A stretch of DNA of 64,000 bases from Nostoc sp. CHAB 5844 (GTDB taxonomy: Bacteria; Cyanobacteriota; Cyanobacteriia; Cyanobacteriales; Nostocaceae): contig NZ_JAIVFW010000003.1 in assembly GCF_020829595.1 (NCBI RefSeq), positions 62,001 through 126,000 of the forward strand, read 5' to 3'. A model generated the notes under the pieces. The model was not told the origin of the DNA. It was given only the letters and a program-made list of their open reading frames with translations, and did not search any database. A program made the position numbers and the translations under genes. Shown one piece after another: positions 56,500 to 64,000 of the stretch (its first letter is position 1; each line of letters opens with the position of its first letter).

Positions 56500-56913
56500 A
56501 TGAAGACTTTAATGCAGCGATCGCTAATCACAATATCTTCTGCGATCGCTTTATCCCTGGTAGTTTCTGCTCCTTCCCCTGCTGGTCAGGTTGTTGGATG
56601 GTGGGGCGGTTATTGGAATTGCAATATAGACGGGCGACCAGCCCGCATGAGATGGAATGTGGTTGACGATAGCCAAACAACCTGTAACGGTGACATTTGC
56701 TCAACCACTTCTGGTGTGCGTTGGAAGGGCAGCTTTTCTGACAACGGTTCGCGCTGGGTGGCGTTAACAAATCCACGTGAGGGCAATCGCGGCGGATTGT
56801 ACTTCCGTCATGCAGATGGCAATCAATGGTATTTACCCAAGCCCACAAATAATAGAACCAATGGTTGGACAACCTGGAATGGTCAACGCTATCCGCTCTC
56901 GTGCTGGAAATAG
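56500..56913 (+). CDS. Exported DUF6006-like protein
   Basis: About 137 residues from ATG 56500: a signal peptide (MKTLMQRSLITISSAIALSL, cleaved near SPA) and a small Trp- and Cys-rich domain (WWGGYWNCNIDGRPARMRW, then CNGDICSTTSGVRW, ending in LSCWK). Four Cys could make two disulfides. The family resembles DUF6006 from memory; function unknown. The longer frame from 56446 is unlikely. It is tandem with the AbfB gene on the same strand, 94 bp after. Confidence 0.75.
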   Translation: MKTLMQRSLITISSAIALSLVVSAPSPAGQVVGWWGGYWNCNIDGRPARMRWNVVDDSQTTCNGDICSTTSGVRWKGSFSDNGSRWVALTNPREGNRGGLYFRHADGNQWYLPKPTNNRTNGWTTWNGQRYPLSCWK

Positions 56914-57009
56914 TTTTCAGTAGATGTAGGTAGGGTGCGTCAGTGCAAGAAAATCTAACTATCCCAAGAAATTATTCATACTGATGCACCTTTGCTTCTT
57001 CATTCATAA

Positions 57010-57135
57010 TCATACACTTTTTATACTCTTTTATCTGAATATGGCTTTTCGGTCATTGACTATACAGAAGAAGAATGGAAATTAGAAGTGCAAACTAGCC
57101 GAGAAATAGCTTCGCCTCAATTCCCAAATAATTAG
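57010..57135 (+). pseudogene. Remnant, possibly of a nucleotidyltransferase-domain gene
   Basis: A 41-codon open stretch without a start, reading [20 protein letters not shown] then [19 protein letters not shown]. The ending resembles the tail of small nucleotidyltransferase/HEPN-type proteins, but too little is left to be sure. It starts after a TAA. Confidence 0.3.
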
Positions 57136-57254
57136 TTGGGTAAAATCAGAATTGGAGAATTCTGAACCCTAAAATAGCTATGCCGTGCATTAGCGTAGCT
57201 TACTGAAAGTATCGCTTTTTGAGTTGGAGCGTTTTTAATAGCAAATTGCTAATT

Positions 57255-58604
57255 CTATAAGTGTTCCCGAAAATATTGTCGATACAACTGACAACGTGGT
57301 TCCAAGTTATTGCGTACTCTTTTAACCAATCCCATACTATATAACTGATGTGCTGTATTGGTTGCTATAAAAACTGGTTCTGTTGCCGTAACTACTTGCT
57401 TAAATGCCTCCGCTAAATGAGGTTTTGCTTGCAAATAATTTAAAAGTCGGCGTAAATATTTCTCATAAATTCCTGCATTTGTAGGAGCATCTTGTCAAAA
57501 ATTATCAAGAGTGTTTTCTCCAAATGCGAGGTGATAAAGTGCTAATCTAATTAGATATGGATGTCCGCCAATTAGAGACATTAATTGCTGCACTTGGGTT
57601 TCATTGTAATTAAGTTTGTGATGCTGGATTAAGTTTTTAACTTGTTCTAAGGTGAATTCTGGCAATGGAATTACTAAACCCACATTATCAAAGGGTGATC
57701 GATTTATATCTAATGAGCCATAATCTTCAGTAGAATGTACGACAATTAATCGTAATTTTTCCCAAATTTCTAAAGTTTTTGCTTCTTCATGCCAAGTACG
57801 TAACATAGCAAAAAAACATTGAGAAATTTCATGATATCTAAAAACTATATCGACTTCATCTAATGCTAATACCAAATTATTGTTAATTTGGTCTAAGATA
57901 TTATCTTCAAAGTATACAGTGCAATTACCAATGCTATTTCTATACTCAGTCCAGGTTTCATTTAACAAACTAGGTAGTCTTAGTTTAAGACTAACACAAT
58001 CGCAAAACCAGCGTAAAAATTTATCTAAGCTACTAAAATCAGCTGCTTCTAATTGCCTAAAGTTTATACGTACTGTACGATATCCTTGCTGACTTGAGTG
58101 AGCAATAATTCTATTAAGTAAGGATGTTTTACCCATTTTATGAGGAGCTTTAATCCGAATTAAAGAACCAGGTTGAAGGATTGTTGTATAACAAAGTCTT
58201 TCTTTTATTGGCGATCGCTCAATGTAAAATAGAGAATTGAGTGGCACTGGATCATCTGGACATTCTGGCGCAAATTCATTTGTGTCAGTTATTGCTCTGT
58301 CTTGATTTACTGCTGGCGTAATATTTTGATGCCTATAATATAAACGTTCGACTGCTCCAATGAAATTAGTTTTACTCACCTTTTCTTCTAAAACTTCTGA
58401 AAGTAATCTCCACAGATTGAAACCTACAAATTGCCGGAGATGTTCAGCTGTATAACGATTATTAGTGGTGTCGGCAATTTCTTCATAAGTTAGACCTTGC
58501 CATGAGCCTTCTAGAATGATTCTTTCTACATCAGTTAAGTATCTATTTATTTTCTGAAAGACAGCTGTATCTAAAATTCTTATTCCTTCTTCAAAGTTTA
58601 TCAT
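57255..58604 (-). pseudogene. vMAP-like N-terminal HTH / AAA-like ATPase gene interrupted by TGA
   Basis: The frame from ATG 58604 encodes 369 residues: an N-terminal winged-helix module (ILEGSWQGLTYEEIADTTNN, then LWRLLSEVLEEKVSKTNF) as in vWA-MoxR-associated proteins, then an AAA_35-like domain with Walker A (APHKMGKTSLLNR) and Walker B (LVLALDEVDIVF). A TGA at 57495-57497 ends it. The same frame then continues for 79 codons (QDAPTNAGIYEKYLRRLLNY, SMGLVKRVRNN, CQLYRQYFREHL) to TAG at 57255. That tail is the normal end of this family. One base change probably made the stop. Confidence 0.78.
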
Positions 58605-58972
58605 TTGTCCTAAGTATATGCATTTGTTATAATGATTTGGCGATCGCCGTAGTCATGTATCATCCATATATAACTATATAGATGTTAAGAGGTTGATTAG
58701 TATAGAAAATCCCAAAATACCCAGTTTTTTATTAGGTAAGACTTTCAGAGAACAATTCTTGATTGGCTCAAATTGCCGATAACTTGGCGAGAAAAGCCAG
58801 AACACAAAGCACCACATTCAGAATATCAGGAAATAGGATATAGGCGATCGTATTGTCCGAAAAAATGCGTTTTTTGGACAACAAGGATGCTGATTTAATT
58901 TTGGGTTTCCTTAGTTAGCTATCGTTCAATCTGTTCCATGCCACATCGTACTGTAAAAAATTCACTGCAATA
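58605..58972. other. Intergenic, no gene seen
   Basis: AT-rich with HIP1 sites. A hairpin of TTGTCC and GGACAA around an A6/T6 pair lies at about 58853-58881; it may follow the trmB transcript, though no T-run follows on that strand. Confidence 0.4.
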
Positions 58973-59611
58973 TCATCCTTGTTTCACAAACAAAGCCCGA
59001 TAAATTGGTTCACCTTTATTTTGCGTAGCGATTTCTCTTTCCGTAGGAATTGGTAAGGGATTTTCTATTAACCATTCATCTGCACCAACTCGCACAAACG
59101 CTGGATTTTCTGCAAAGCGATCGCACATTTCCACTGCAACAAATTTCATATCTGATTGCAGAAATACAACTCCATCAACAGCTAAATAGTTAGCTAATTC
59201 TGCCACTAATTTTGGTTGCACTACACGACGTTTAGCATGACGAGTTTTAAACCAGGGATCGGGAAATTGAATAGTAACTCGCTGTAAAATATCTGGAGCT
59301 AGAGAAGATAACAAAGATTGCAAGGAGTTATTCGCATTGCCATACAAATAATGCATATTGGTTAAACCTAACTCAGAACGCAACTGATTCGCCTCCACTA
59401 CCAACGGTTCCCGGATTTCCAAACCGAGAAAATTCCAGTTAGGTTCTACCTGCGCCATTTGCAACACAAATCTACCTCTAGCACAGCCAATATCTAGGTG
59501 CAGTGGTTGGTTTGCTTGTTCATAAACTTTATCCCACTCAAGAGGACTAACTGGTGTGCGATATTTTTGGGCAAGTGGGTTAACGTGTTGGCGGACTCTA
59601 ATAGCGGCCAA
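58973..59611 (-). CDS. trmB: tRNA (guanine-N7-)-methyltransferase
   Basis: A 212-residue class I SAM methyltransferase. The SAM motif is LHLDIGCARGRFVLQM, then FLGLEIREP, and the TrmB signature VTIQFPDPWFKTRHAKRRVV with PDPWxKxRHxKRR. It forms m7G46 in tRNA variable loops. Standard length. Monocistronic by spacing. Confidence 0.94.
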   Translation of the reverse strand: MAAIRVRQHVNPLAQKYRTPVSPLEWDKVYEQANQPLHLDIGCARGRFVLQMAQVEPNWNFLGLEIREPLVVEANQLRSELGLTNMHYLYGNANNSLQSLLSSLAPDILQRVTIQFPDPWFKTRHAKRRVVQPKLVAELANYLAVDGVVFLQSDMKFVAVEMCDRFAENPAFVRVGADEWLIENPLPIPTEREIATQNKGEPIYRALFVKQG

Positions 59612-60012
59612 AGTCGATACTCCCTGATTTGTAGATCAAAACTAAGTATACGATTATATAATAAATTGAATTTTTAAGTTAGATAATTGCTCAACTATTC
59701 AATTTTAAAACTATTAAACATACTCTTTTTATCAAGATACATTTTAAGACAATAATTTGTTAGTAATCTGGGCAATGTTTACTCATGATTTATGTTCAAA
59801 TTTGTTTTCTATTTTTAGAGTAGCCAACAAAAATATAGTATTCCTAAATTATTCGTGAATAACAAGATCCCCGACTTCTTTAAGAAGTCGGGGATCTAAG
59901 CCTCATATACAAATGTTAAGCAATAGTTTTCCAGCAAAGTTGACAGAGCAAAGGTTATACTTTGTGGAAAAGGCTTTTTTTAACCTGTATTTTTAAAATT
60001 GTCTGCAAAACA
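59612..60012. other. Intergenic, contains one repeat hairpin
   Basis: AT-rich sequence between divergent genes. It contains the hairpin at 59865-59897 and nothing else recognisable. Confidence 0.45.
59865..59897. repeat. Perfect AGATCCCCGACTTCTT hairpin
   Basis: Two 16-bp arms around one base. A degraded copy is at 54397. Such hairpins are dispersed in cyanobacterial genomes. Confidence 0.75.
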
Positions 60013-61176
60013 ATGGCTCTCAATTTTCGCTTTGCTGTAGTCAGCGACTTACACATTGCGCTTCCCCATACAATCTGGGATCATCCCAGTCGGTTTCATT
60101 TGGTGGAAGTTAGTATTCCGGCTTTTGAAAGTGTAATCGAACATTTAACACAACTTGATTTAGATTTTCTGTTACTTCCAGGCGACTTAACCCAGCATGG
60201 TGAACCAGAGAATCATCTTTGGTTACAAAAACGCTTATCTGAGTTGCCTTTTCCGGTTTATGTGGTTCCTGGTAATCATGACGTTCCTGTACAAATAGCG
60301 GATCAGCAATCCATAGGTTTTGCTGATTTCCCCTATTATTACCGCAAGTTTGGCTATGACAATCCTGAGCAAATTTATTACACTCATCAAGTGTTACCCG
60401 GAGTGCGGCTGATTGGTTTAAATTCTAACTTTTTCAACGAAGAAGGTCAGCAGTTAGGACGTTTAGATCAGCAACAACTAATTTGGTTAGAAGAGGTTCT
60501 TGCAGCAGCAACTGAGGAATTAGTGCTGGTAATGGTGCATCACAATGTAGTTGAGCATATACCCCAGCAGTCGCGCCATCCAATGGGCAACCGCTATATG
60601 TTGCAGAATGCACCTCAACTGTTAAAACTGCTGCGGCAGTATCAAGTCAAATTAGTATTTACAGGTCATTTGCACGTTCAGGATATTGCCTGCTGTGATG
60701 GGGTGTATGATATCACGACTGGCTCTTTAGTGAGTTATCCTCATCCTTATCGAGTTTTTGAGTTTCATCAAGATAGCTACGGCAGAGAATGGTTACAGAT
60801 TCTATCTCATCGTGTGGAATCTGTACCTGATTTCCCCAATTTGCAACATTTATCAAAACAATGGATGGGCGATCGCTCTTTGCCTTTTTTAATGAAATTT
60901 CTGACTTATCCACCATTAAACTTACCATTAGAGCAAGCTCAAGAAATAGCTCCAATTTTACGTGACTTTTGGGCAACAATTGCTGATGGGGATGCTTTGT
61001 TTGACTACCCGCAATTTCCCCAAGAAGTGCGTCACTACATTCAAGCCTACGGTGCGATCGCCCGTTGTGGTACACCCAACCTCATTGATAACAACAGTAC
61101 GCTTTTGTTAAATAAAGATGGGGGAGTAGGCGTGTATGGGTGTATGGGTGCAGGAAAAGGAGAGAATAACAAATGA
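60013..61176 (+). CDS. Calcineurin-like metallophosphoesterase
   Basis: About 387 residues from ATG 60013; a frame from 59962 adds 17 residues without support. Phosphoesterase motifs are in order: VSDLHI, LLLPGDLTQHG, VVPGNHDVP, VMVHHN, and FTGHLHVQ. It binds two metals and cleaves phosphoesters; substrate unknown (cAMP phosphodiesterase-like branch possible). The last ~20 residues (GGVGVYGCMGAGKGENNK) come from a G-rich repeat like that near 8775, so the C-terminus may have been extended by repeat sequence. Confidence 0.88.
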   Translation: MALNFRFAVVSDLHIALPHTIWDHPSRFHLVEVSIPAFESVIEHLTQLDLDFLLLPGDLTQHGEPENHLWLQKRLSELPFPVYVVPGNHDVPVQIADQQSIGFADFPYYYRKFGYDNPEQIYYTHQVLPGVRLIGLNSNFFNEEGQQLGRLDQQQLIWLEEVLAAATEELVLVMVHHNVVEHIPQQSRHPMGNRYMLQNAPQLLKLLRQYQVKLVFTGHLHVQDIACCDGVYDITTGSLVSYPHPYRVFEFHQDSYGREWLQILSHRVESVPDFPNLQHLSKQWMGDRSLPFLMKFLTYPPLNLPLEQAQEIAPILRDFWATIADGDALFDYPQFPQEVRHYIQAYGAIARCGTPNLIDNNSTLLLNKDGGVGVYGCMGAGKGENNK

Positions 61177-61187
61177 CAAATGACTCA

Positions 61188-62399
61188 TCACTCATGCTGA
61201 CGGCAAATGCCAAACACGGAGGTGTAACCATGTAGGAAAGTATTACCGCCTACAGGGCCAATTTCGCCACCACAGAAAAAGCCACCAATGGGTATATTTT
61301 GAAAGTAGCGTCTAAATAGTGAGGAATCAAAATTAGGTTTACCATAAAGCCCTTCACCTCTACCTACGCAAGAAAACATTAAAGCTGCAATCGGCGAGGA
61401 TGTGGTGGTTTCTTGGCTGTGATATTTCTCCAGGAGAAATTCCAAGTCTTCTGCGGAGGCTTCTGCATCACGTAAATGAAATTGTAAACGTTGACCAGGG
61501 CGGACGCGATCGCCAATCGCGATCGCACCTCCGGTTGGATCTACCCCTAAAATACTGCGAATTAAAAAGTCTCCCTGCTGCAAAGACAACTTAAACTCAT
61601 CCATTGCCACACCCACAAACAAAGAGTGCTGTGCTAAAGTCCGCTCTTGATCACTTAGACTGTTAATTAAATCTCGTAGTACCACCAGTGGTACTTGCTC
61701 ATCCAGTTCTAAAACAATATTGCGTTCAGCTTTGGTAACTTGCATCGGTTGGCCAATTGGTCGGCAGCCTTGAGCCACAATAGTTTCGAGTACAATATTG
61801 CCAGTTAAAGCCAAGCCTACAGTTCCTTCACGGTAGAGGCGATCATTACAAAATAAAGTCGGTCGACCACCCATACCACCGCCACTGGCCTGTCCCCCGA
61901 CAATCACTGAGCCAGGATAAGCAAAGTCTAGTCCTTGCAAGAGTTCATTGATTCCTGAGGAAAACGAACTAGACAGCAAAATGAACTGCGGTGTGGCGGA
62001 TGGTTGGACTCCAATCAAATTAATCCAAGCATCTGGTGAACTGTCCAAATCAGGTAACTCTTCTGACAAAATATGAAAAACTTGCAAATTCACCCCTGGC
62101 AAATGTGCCAATGTTAAGCTCAAAGCAGCTTCTGCTTCTATCTCTTGGGTTTGTCCATTAGTTGTAGTCCCAATTACACCACCACCGCTACAACCAATCA
62201 TCACAGGTACAGAAAGTTTTTCTGCCAGCAAAGGTAAAAGCCGGGAATACTCACTAGCAAAAGCAGATGAAATAAATACCAGCCCTAAATCCGCCGGTGC
62301 TGTTAACGAAGAAGTAGTTTGTTGCACCGCATCTGTAACAGCGGCTTCTAGAGAAGGACGGGTTGATAGGGCATTAGCCCACTGCATTTGATCTGCCAT
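61188..62399 (-). CDS. FIST domain sensory protein
   Basis: A 403-residue protein with FIST_N (about residues 30-230, with DLGLVFISSAFASEYSRLLP, IGCSGGGVIGT and GGQASGGGMG) and FIST_C (about 230-380, ending GGFFCGGEIGPVGG). FIST proteins are thought to bind small ligands such as amino acids and feed into signalling. No partner kinase is adjacent. Converges on the phosphoesterase gene (12-bp gap). Confidence 0.88.
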   Translation of the reverse strand: MADQMQWANALSTRPSLEAAVTDAVQQTTSSLTAPADLGLVFISSAFASEYSRLLPLLAEKLSVPVMIGCSGGGVIGTTTNGQTQEIEAEAALSLTLAHLPGVNLQVFHILSEELPDLDSSPDAWINLIGVQPSATPQFILLSSSFSSGINELLQGLDFAYPGSVIVGGQASGGGMGGRPTLFCNDRLYREGTVGLALTGNIVLETIVAQGCRPIGQPMQVTKAERNIVLELDEQVPLVVLRDLINSLSDQERTLAQHSLFVGVAMDEFKLSLQQGDFLIRSILGVDPTGGAIAIGDRVRPGQRLQFHLRDAEASAEDLEFLLEKYHSQETTTSSPIAALMFSCVGRGEGLYGKPNFDSSLFRRYFQNIPIGGFFCGGEIGPVGGNTFLHGYTSVFGICRQHE

Positions 62400-62770
62400 G
62401 AAATTTCATCTCTTCCTTTTTCGTCGTGCTTTTAGCCCAAGGTTTTGACGAGGCAAAGCCACCTAAAAGACTGCCTCACTGTACTGCTTCACCTCCTACA
62501 TAGCTGCCTTTAAAGACAGTTATTCATCAATTCCTATTACTGCAATAAATATAGTTTATAGATGTACTTTCGCAGTACGGACTCTATAAAATCTTAAAAG
62601 ATAGACAAAGATACAGTGTGGATAACCCAATTTGCTGTAGTTATTAATCATCCGGCTACCAAACTAAGTCGATTAACATAATTAGGTAGAATAATAAGTG
62701 ATAGTACAGAAAATAGAAATTTTTGAATTTTTCTATACTAGTATTAACAACACACAACAAAATCAAAGCT
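62400..62770. other. cp12 / FIST divergent promoter region
   Basis: About 370 bp with no gene. AT-rich stretch with TATACT near 62737 could be a -10 box for cp12, but no matching -35 was found. Confidence 0.4.
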
Positions 62771-63010
62771 ATGAGCGAAACCAAAGCAAAAGCTGACATT
62801 CAAGAACAAATTCAACAAGAAGTAGAACAAGCTCGTGCTGTCTGTGATGTCTCAGGTAGCAATTCTGCTGAGTGTGCAGCAGCTTGGGATGCAGTTGAAG
62901 AACTGCAAGCTGAAGCCTCTCATCAGCGCCAAAGTAAGCCCAAAAATTCCTTGGAACAATACTGCGACGACAACCCAGAAGCAGCTGAGTGCCGGGTTTA
63001 CGATGAATAG
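62771..63010 (+). CDS. cp12: CP12 Calvin-cycle regulatory protein
   Basis: A 79-residue CP12 from ATG 62771, preceded by 16 in-frame codons that are not part of the family. Cys25/Cys35 and Cys65/Cys74 form the two redox disulfides; AAAWDAVEELQ (residues 36-46) is the conserved core, and the C-terminal CDDNPEAAECRVYDE binds GAPDH. In the dark, oxidised CP12 joins GAPDH and phosphoribulokinase into an inactive complex, so this protein switches off carbon fixation. Full length. Confidence 0.95.
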   Translation: MSETKAKADIQEQIQQEVEQARAVCDVSGSNSAECAAAWDAVEELQAEASHQRQSKPKNSLEQYCDDNPEAAECRVYDE

Positions 63011-63435
63011 TCATTGAGTGGGTAAATTTCTGTTCATCCAACAGGCAAGCAACCAAAATCTGTTTACTGAGACCTTGTACTTCATGCTCTTTGGGGTACG
63101 TTTCGTAACCGACCCTCAATATAAGTTGTCAGTTTGTACAAGATACAAAAGTAAAAGATCTGCAAGTTGCTTGTTTTTTTACCTACAAATGAGTAAATTT
63201 CAGCCAAATGATGGATGAGGTAAGTACCTACATATTAATATTGTTTAAATATTTAGCAATTTTTAATTAGTTCCAAATCCTAGTATCTATAACTACTGTT
63301 TATCTCCTCTTCCTTGTTTTAGCGCTCAATTAGGTAATTTATTTTGCATGACTATTTAAAGTATTTGCTGAAGTATCCGTTATATTAAATATCTGTTCTT
63401 CATGCAAACTTTTTATTTATCGTCTGGCAAAAACA
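63011..63435. other. Intergenic, no gene seen
   Basis: AT-rich sequence between cp12 and the DUF3177 gene without a supported frame. Confidence 0.45.
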
Positions 63436-64000
63436 ATGGCAGAAGTGTGGTTCCGTCCTTATATCTGGACTGATTATCGACTGGCAGTATTATTTACGTT
63501 GATTATTCCGCTAATTCTCCTAATTTGGGCATTTGTACAAAAGGCAGAAGGGATGCAACGTCTGTTAATGATTTATTGGCGAGTCGCTAGTCTTTTGGCA
63601 ATTACAATCTACTTAATGATTGCTGAGTATCCAGTTAGCTTTATTTCCGGGTTAGTAGCACGTATTTTGATTCCCATTTCTTTATGGTTTTGGGTGGATC
63701 TCAATGATGAAATTGAGTATCAACCAAGTGGGCCGCTGAAACTGATTTTTACATCTTGGCGTTGGGCTGTGACAGTTTATAGCCTGCTTGGTGCGATCGC
63801 TTTTATCCCGTTTATCGGTTGTGCCTTTTCGGAAACAGCAATTAAAACTCCCTATTGTCGAGTCTGGTTTGAAGCGCCCTTACTCTTTAAAGACTATTTC
63901 CATCACAATAGCAAGCCTGCATTTCTCGGTTTTCTGGGCATCGTCTTTTTAGTGATTTATGTGCTTTACTTAAGCTACTTTGTTCTGATCAAGCTGGGCA
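63436..64000 (+). CDS. DUF3177 family membrane protein (partial, runs off right edge)
   Basis: The frame opens at ATG 63436 and is open to the window end (188 codons). It encodes several hydrophobic helices (residues ~18-33, 48-62, 66-80, 112-130, 163-180) with loops FRPYIWTDYRLAV, AEYPVSFISG and SETAIKTPYCRVWFEAP. It matches the cyanobacterial DUF3177 family by eye. Function unknown. The C-terminus lies beyond the window. Confidence 0.75.
   Translation, partial: MAEVWFRPYIWTDYRLAVLFTLIIPLILLIWAFVQKAEGMQRLLMIYWRVASLLAITIYLMIAEYPVSFISGLVARILIPISLWFWVDLNDEIEYQPSGPLKLIFTSWRWAVTVYSLLGAIAFIPFIGCAFSETAIKTPYCRVWFEAPLLFKDYFHHNSKPAFLGFLGIVFLVIYVLYLSYFVLIKLG

Overview
The window is chromosomal DNA from a filamentous, Nostocales-type cyanobacterium (Nostoc/Calothrix/Tolypothrix relatives). 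The evidence is dense HIP1 octamers (GCGATCGC), cyanobacterial housekeeping genes (ndhD, cp12, sipA, DUF4327, DUF3177, a LabA-like NYN protein), many WD40 and two-component proteins, a XisI remnant, heptanucleotide tandem repeats and many short inverted-repeat elements. No rRNA, tRNA or CRISPR array was seen. Both edges cut a gene: a TIGR04222-type membrane protein on the left and a DUF3177 protein on the right.

Layout. 1-2.6 kb: two tandem TIGR04222-like membrane proteins and a voltage-gated-type K+ channel. 2.7-6.7 kb: nucleoside deaminase, small membrane protein, a NarL/DesK-type two-component pair, then an operator-like palindrome cluster and a Spy-like periplasmic protein, and a Coq4-like protein. 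6.8-11.3 kb: trypsin-like protease, sipA, peroxiredoxin, PPK2 polyphosphate kinase, DUF4327. 11.4-14.6 kb: an OmpR/HisKA two-component pair split by a MITE with a clear target duplication, and a LabA-like protein. 15.9-20.8 kb: SGNH hydrolase, a 46-aa single-helix protein, and a PlsY-like/dikinase fusion overlapping a cupin gene. 20.9-28.6 kb: GNAT, Uma2, PD-(D/E)XK-like protein, ndhD, and a decaying zone of toxin-antitoxin and small-gene remnants. 28.6-39.5 kb: GT39-like membrane protein, OlsB-like acyltransferase, radC, Ser/Thr kinase-WD40, ExbB/ExbD, PNPOx-like protein, AMIN/class-A beta-lactamase-like protein. 40.3-45.3 kb: ppsA, VapBC-like pair, XisI remnant, PMT-type glycosyltransferase. 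45.7-48.8 kb: a phytochrome gene that has lost its chromophore-binding core, followed by an Rcp1-like response regulator and a REC-histidine kinase. 48.9-58.6 kb: a 14-WD40 AAA-like protein, a secreted GH44 glycosidase, an AbfB-domain protein and a DUF6006-like protein, interleaved with a 263-bp inverted-repeat element, a broken brnA and a stop-interrupted AAA-like gene. 59-64 kb: trmB, metallophosphoesterase, FIST protein, cp12, DUF3177.

Main themes. First, signalling: four histidine kinases or kinase remnants, four receiver proteins, a Ser/Thr kinase and large WD40 propellers. Second, gene decay: single in-frame stops at three loci where the reading frame continues intact beyond the stop, plus a phytochrome internal deletion, a truncated PIN toxin and several start-less remnants. 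Third, small non-autonomous elements: at least six inverted-repeat elements, two of which share a GC-rich core despite unrelated termini. I did not find a convincing wholly new defence or mobile system. The most notable items are the deleted phytochrome, the PlsY-dikinase fusion, the palindromic operator by the two-component pair, and the MITE set.
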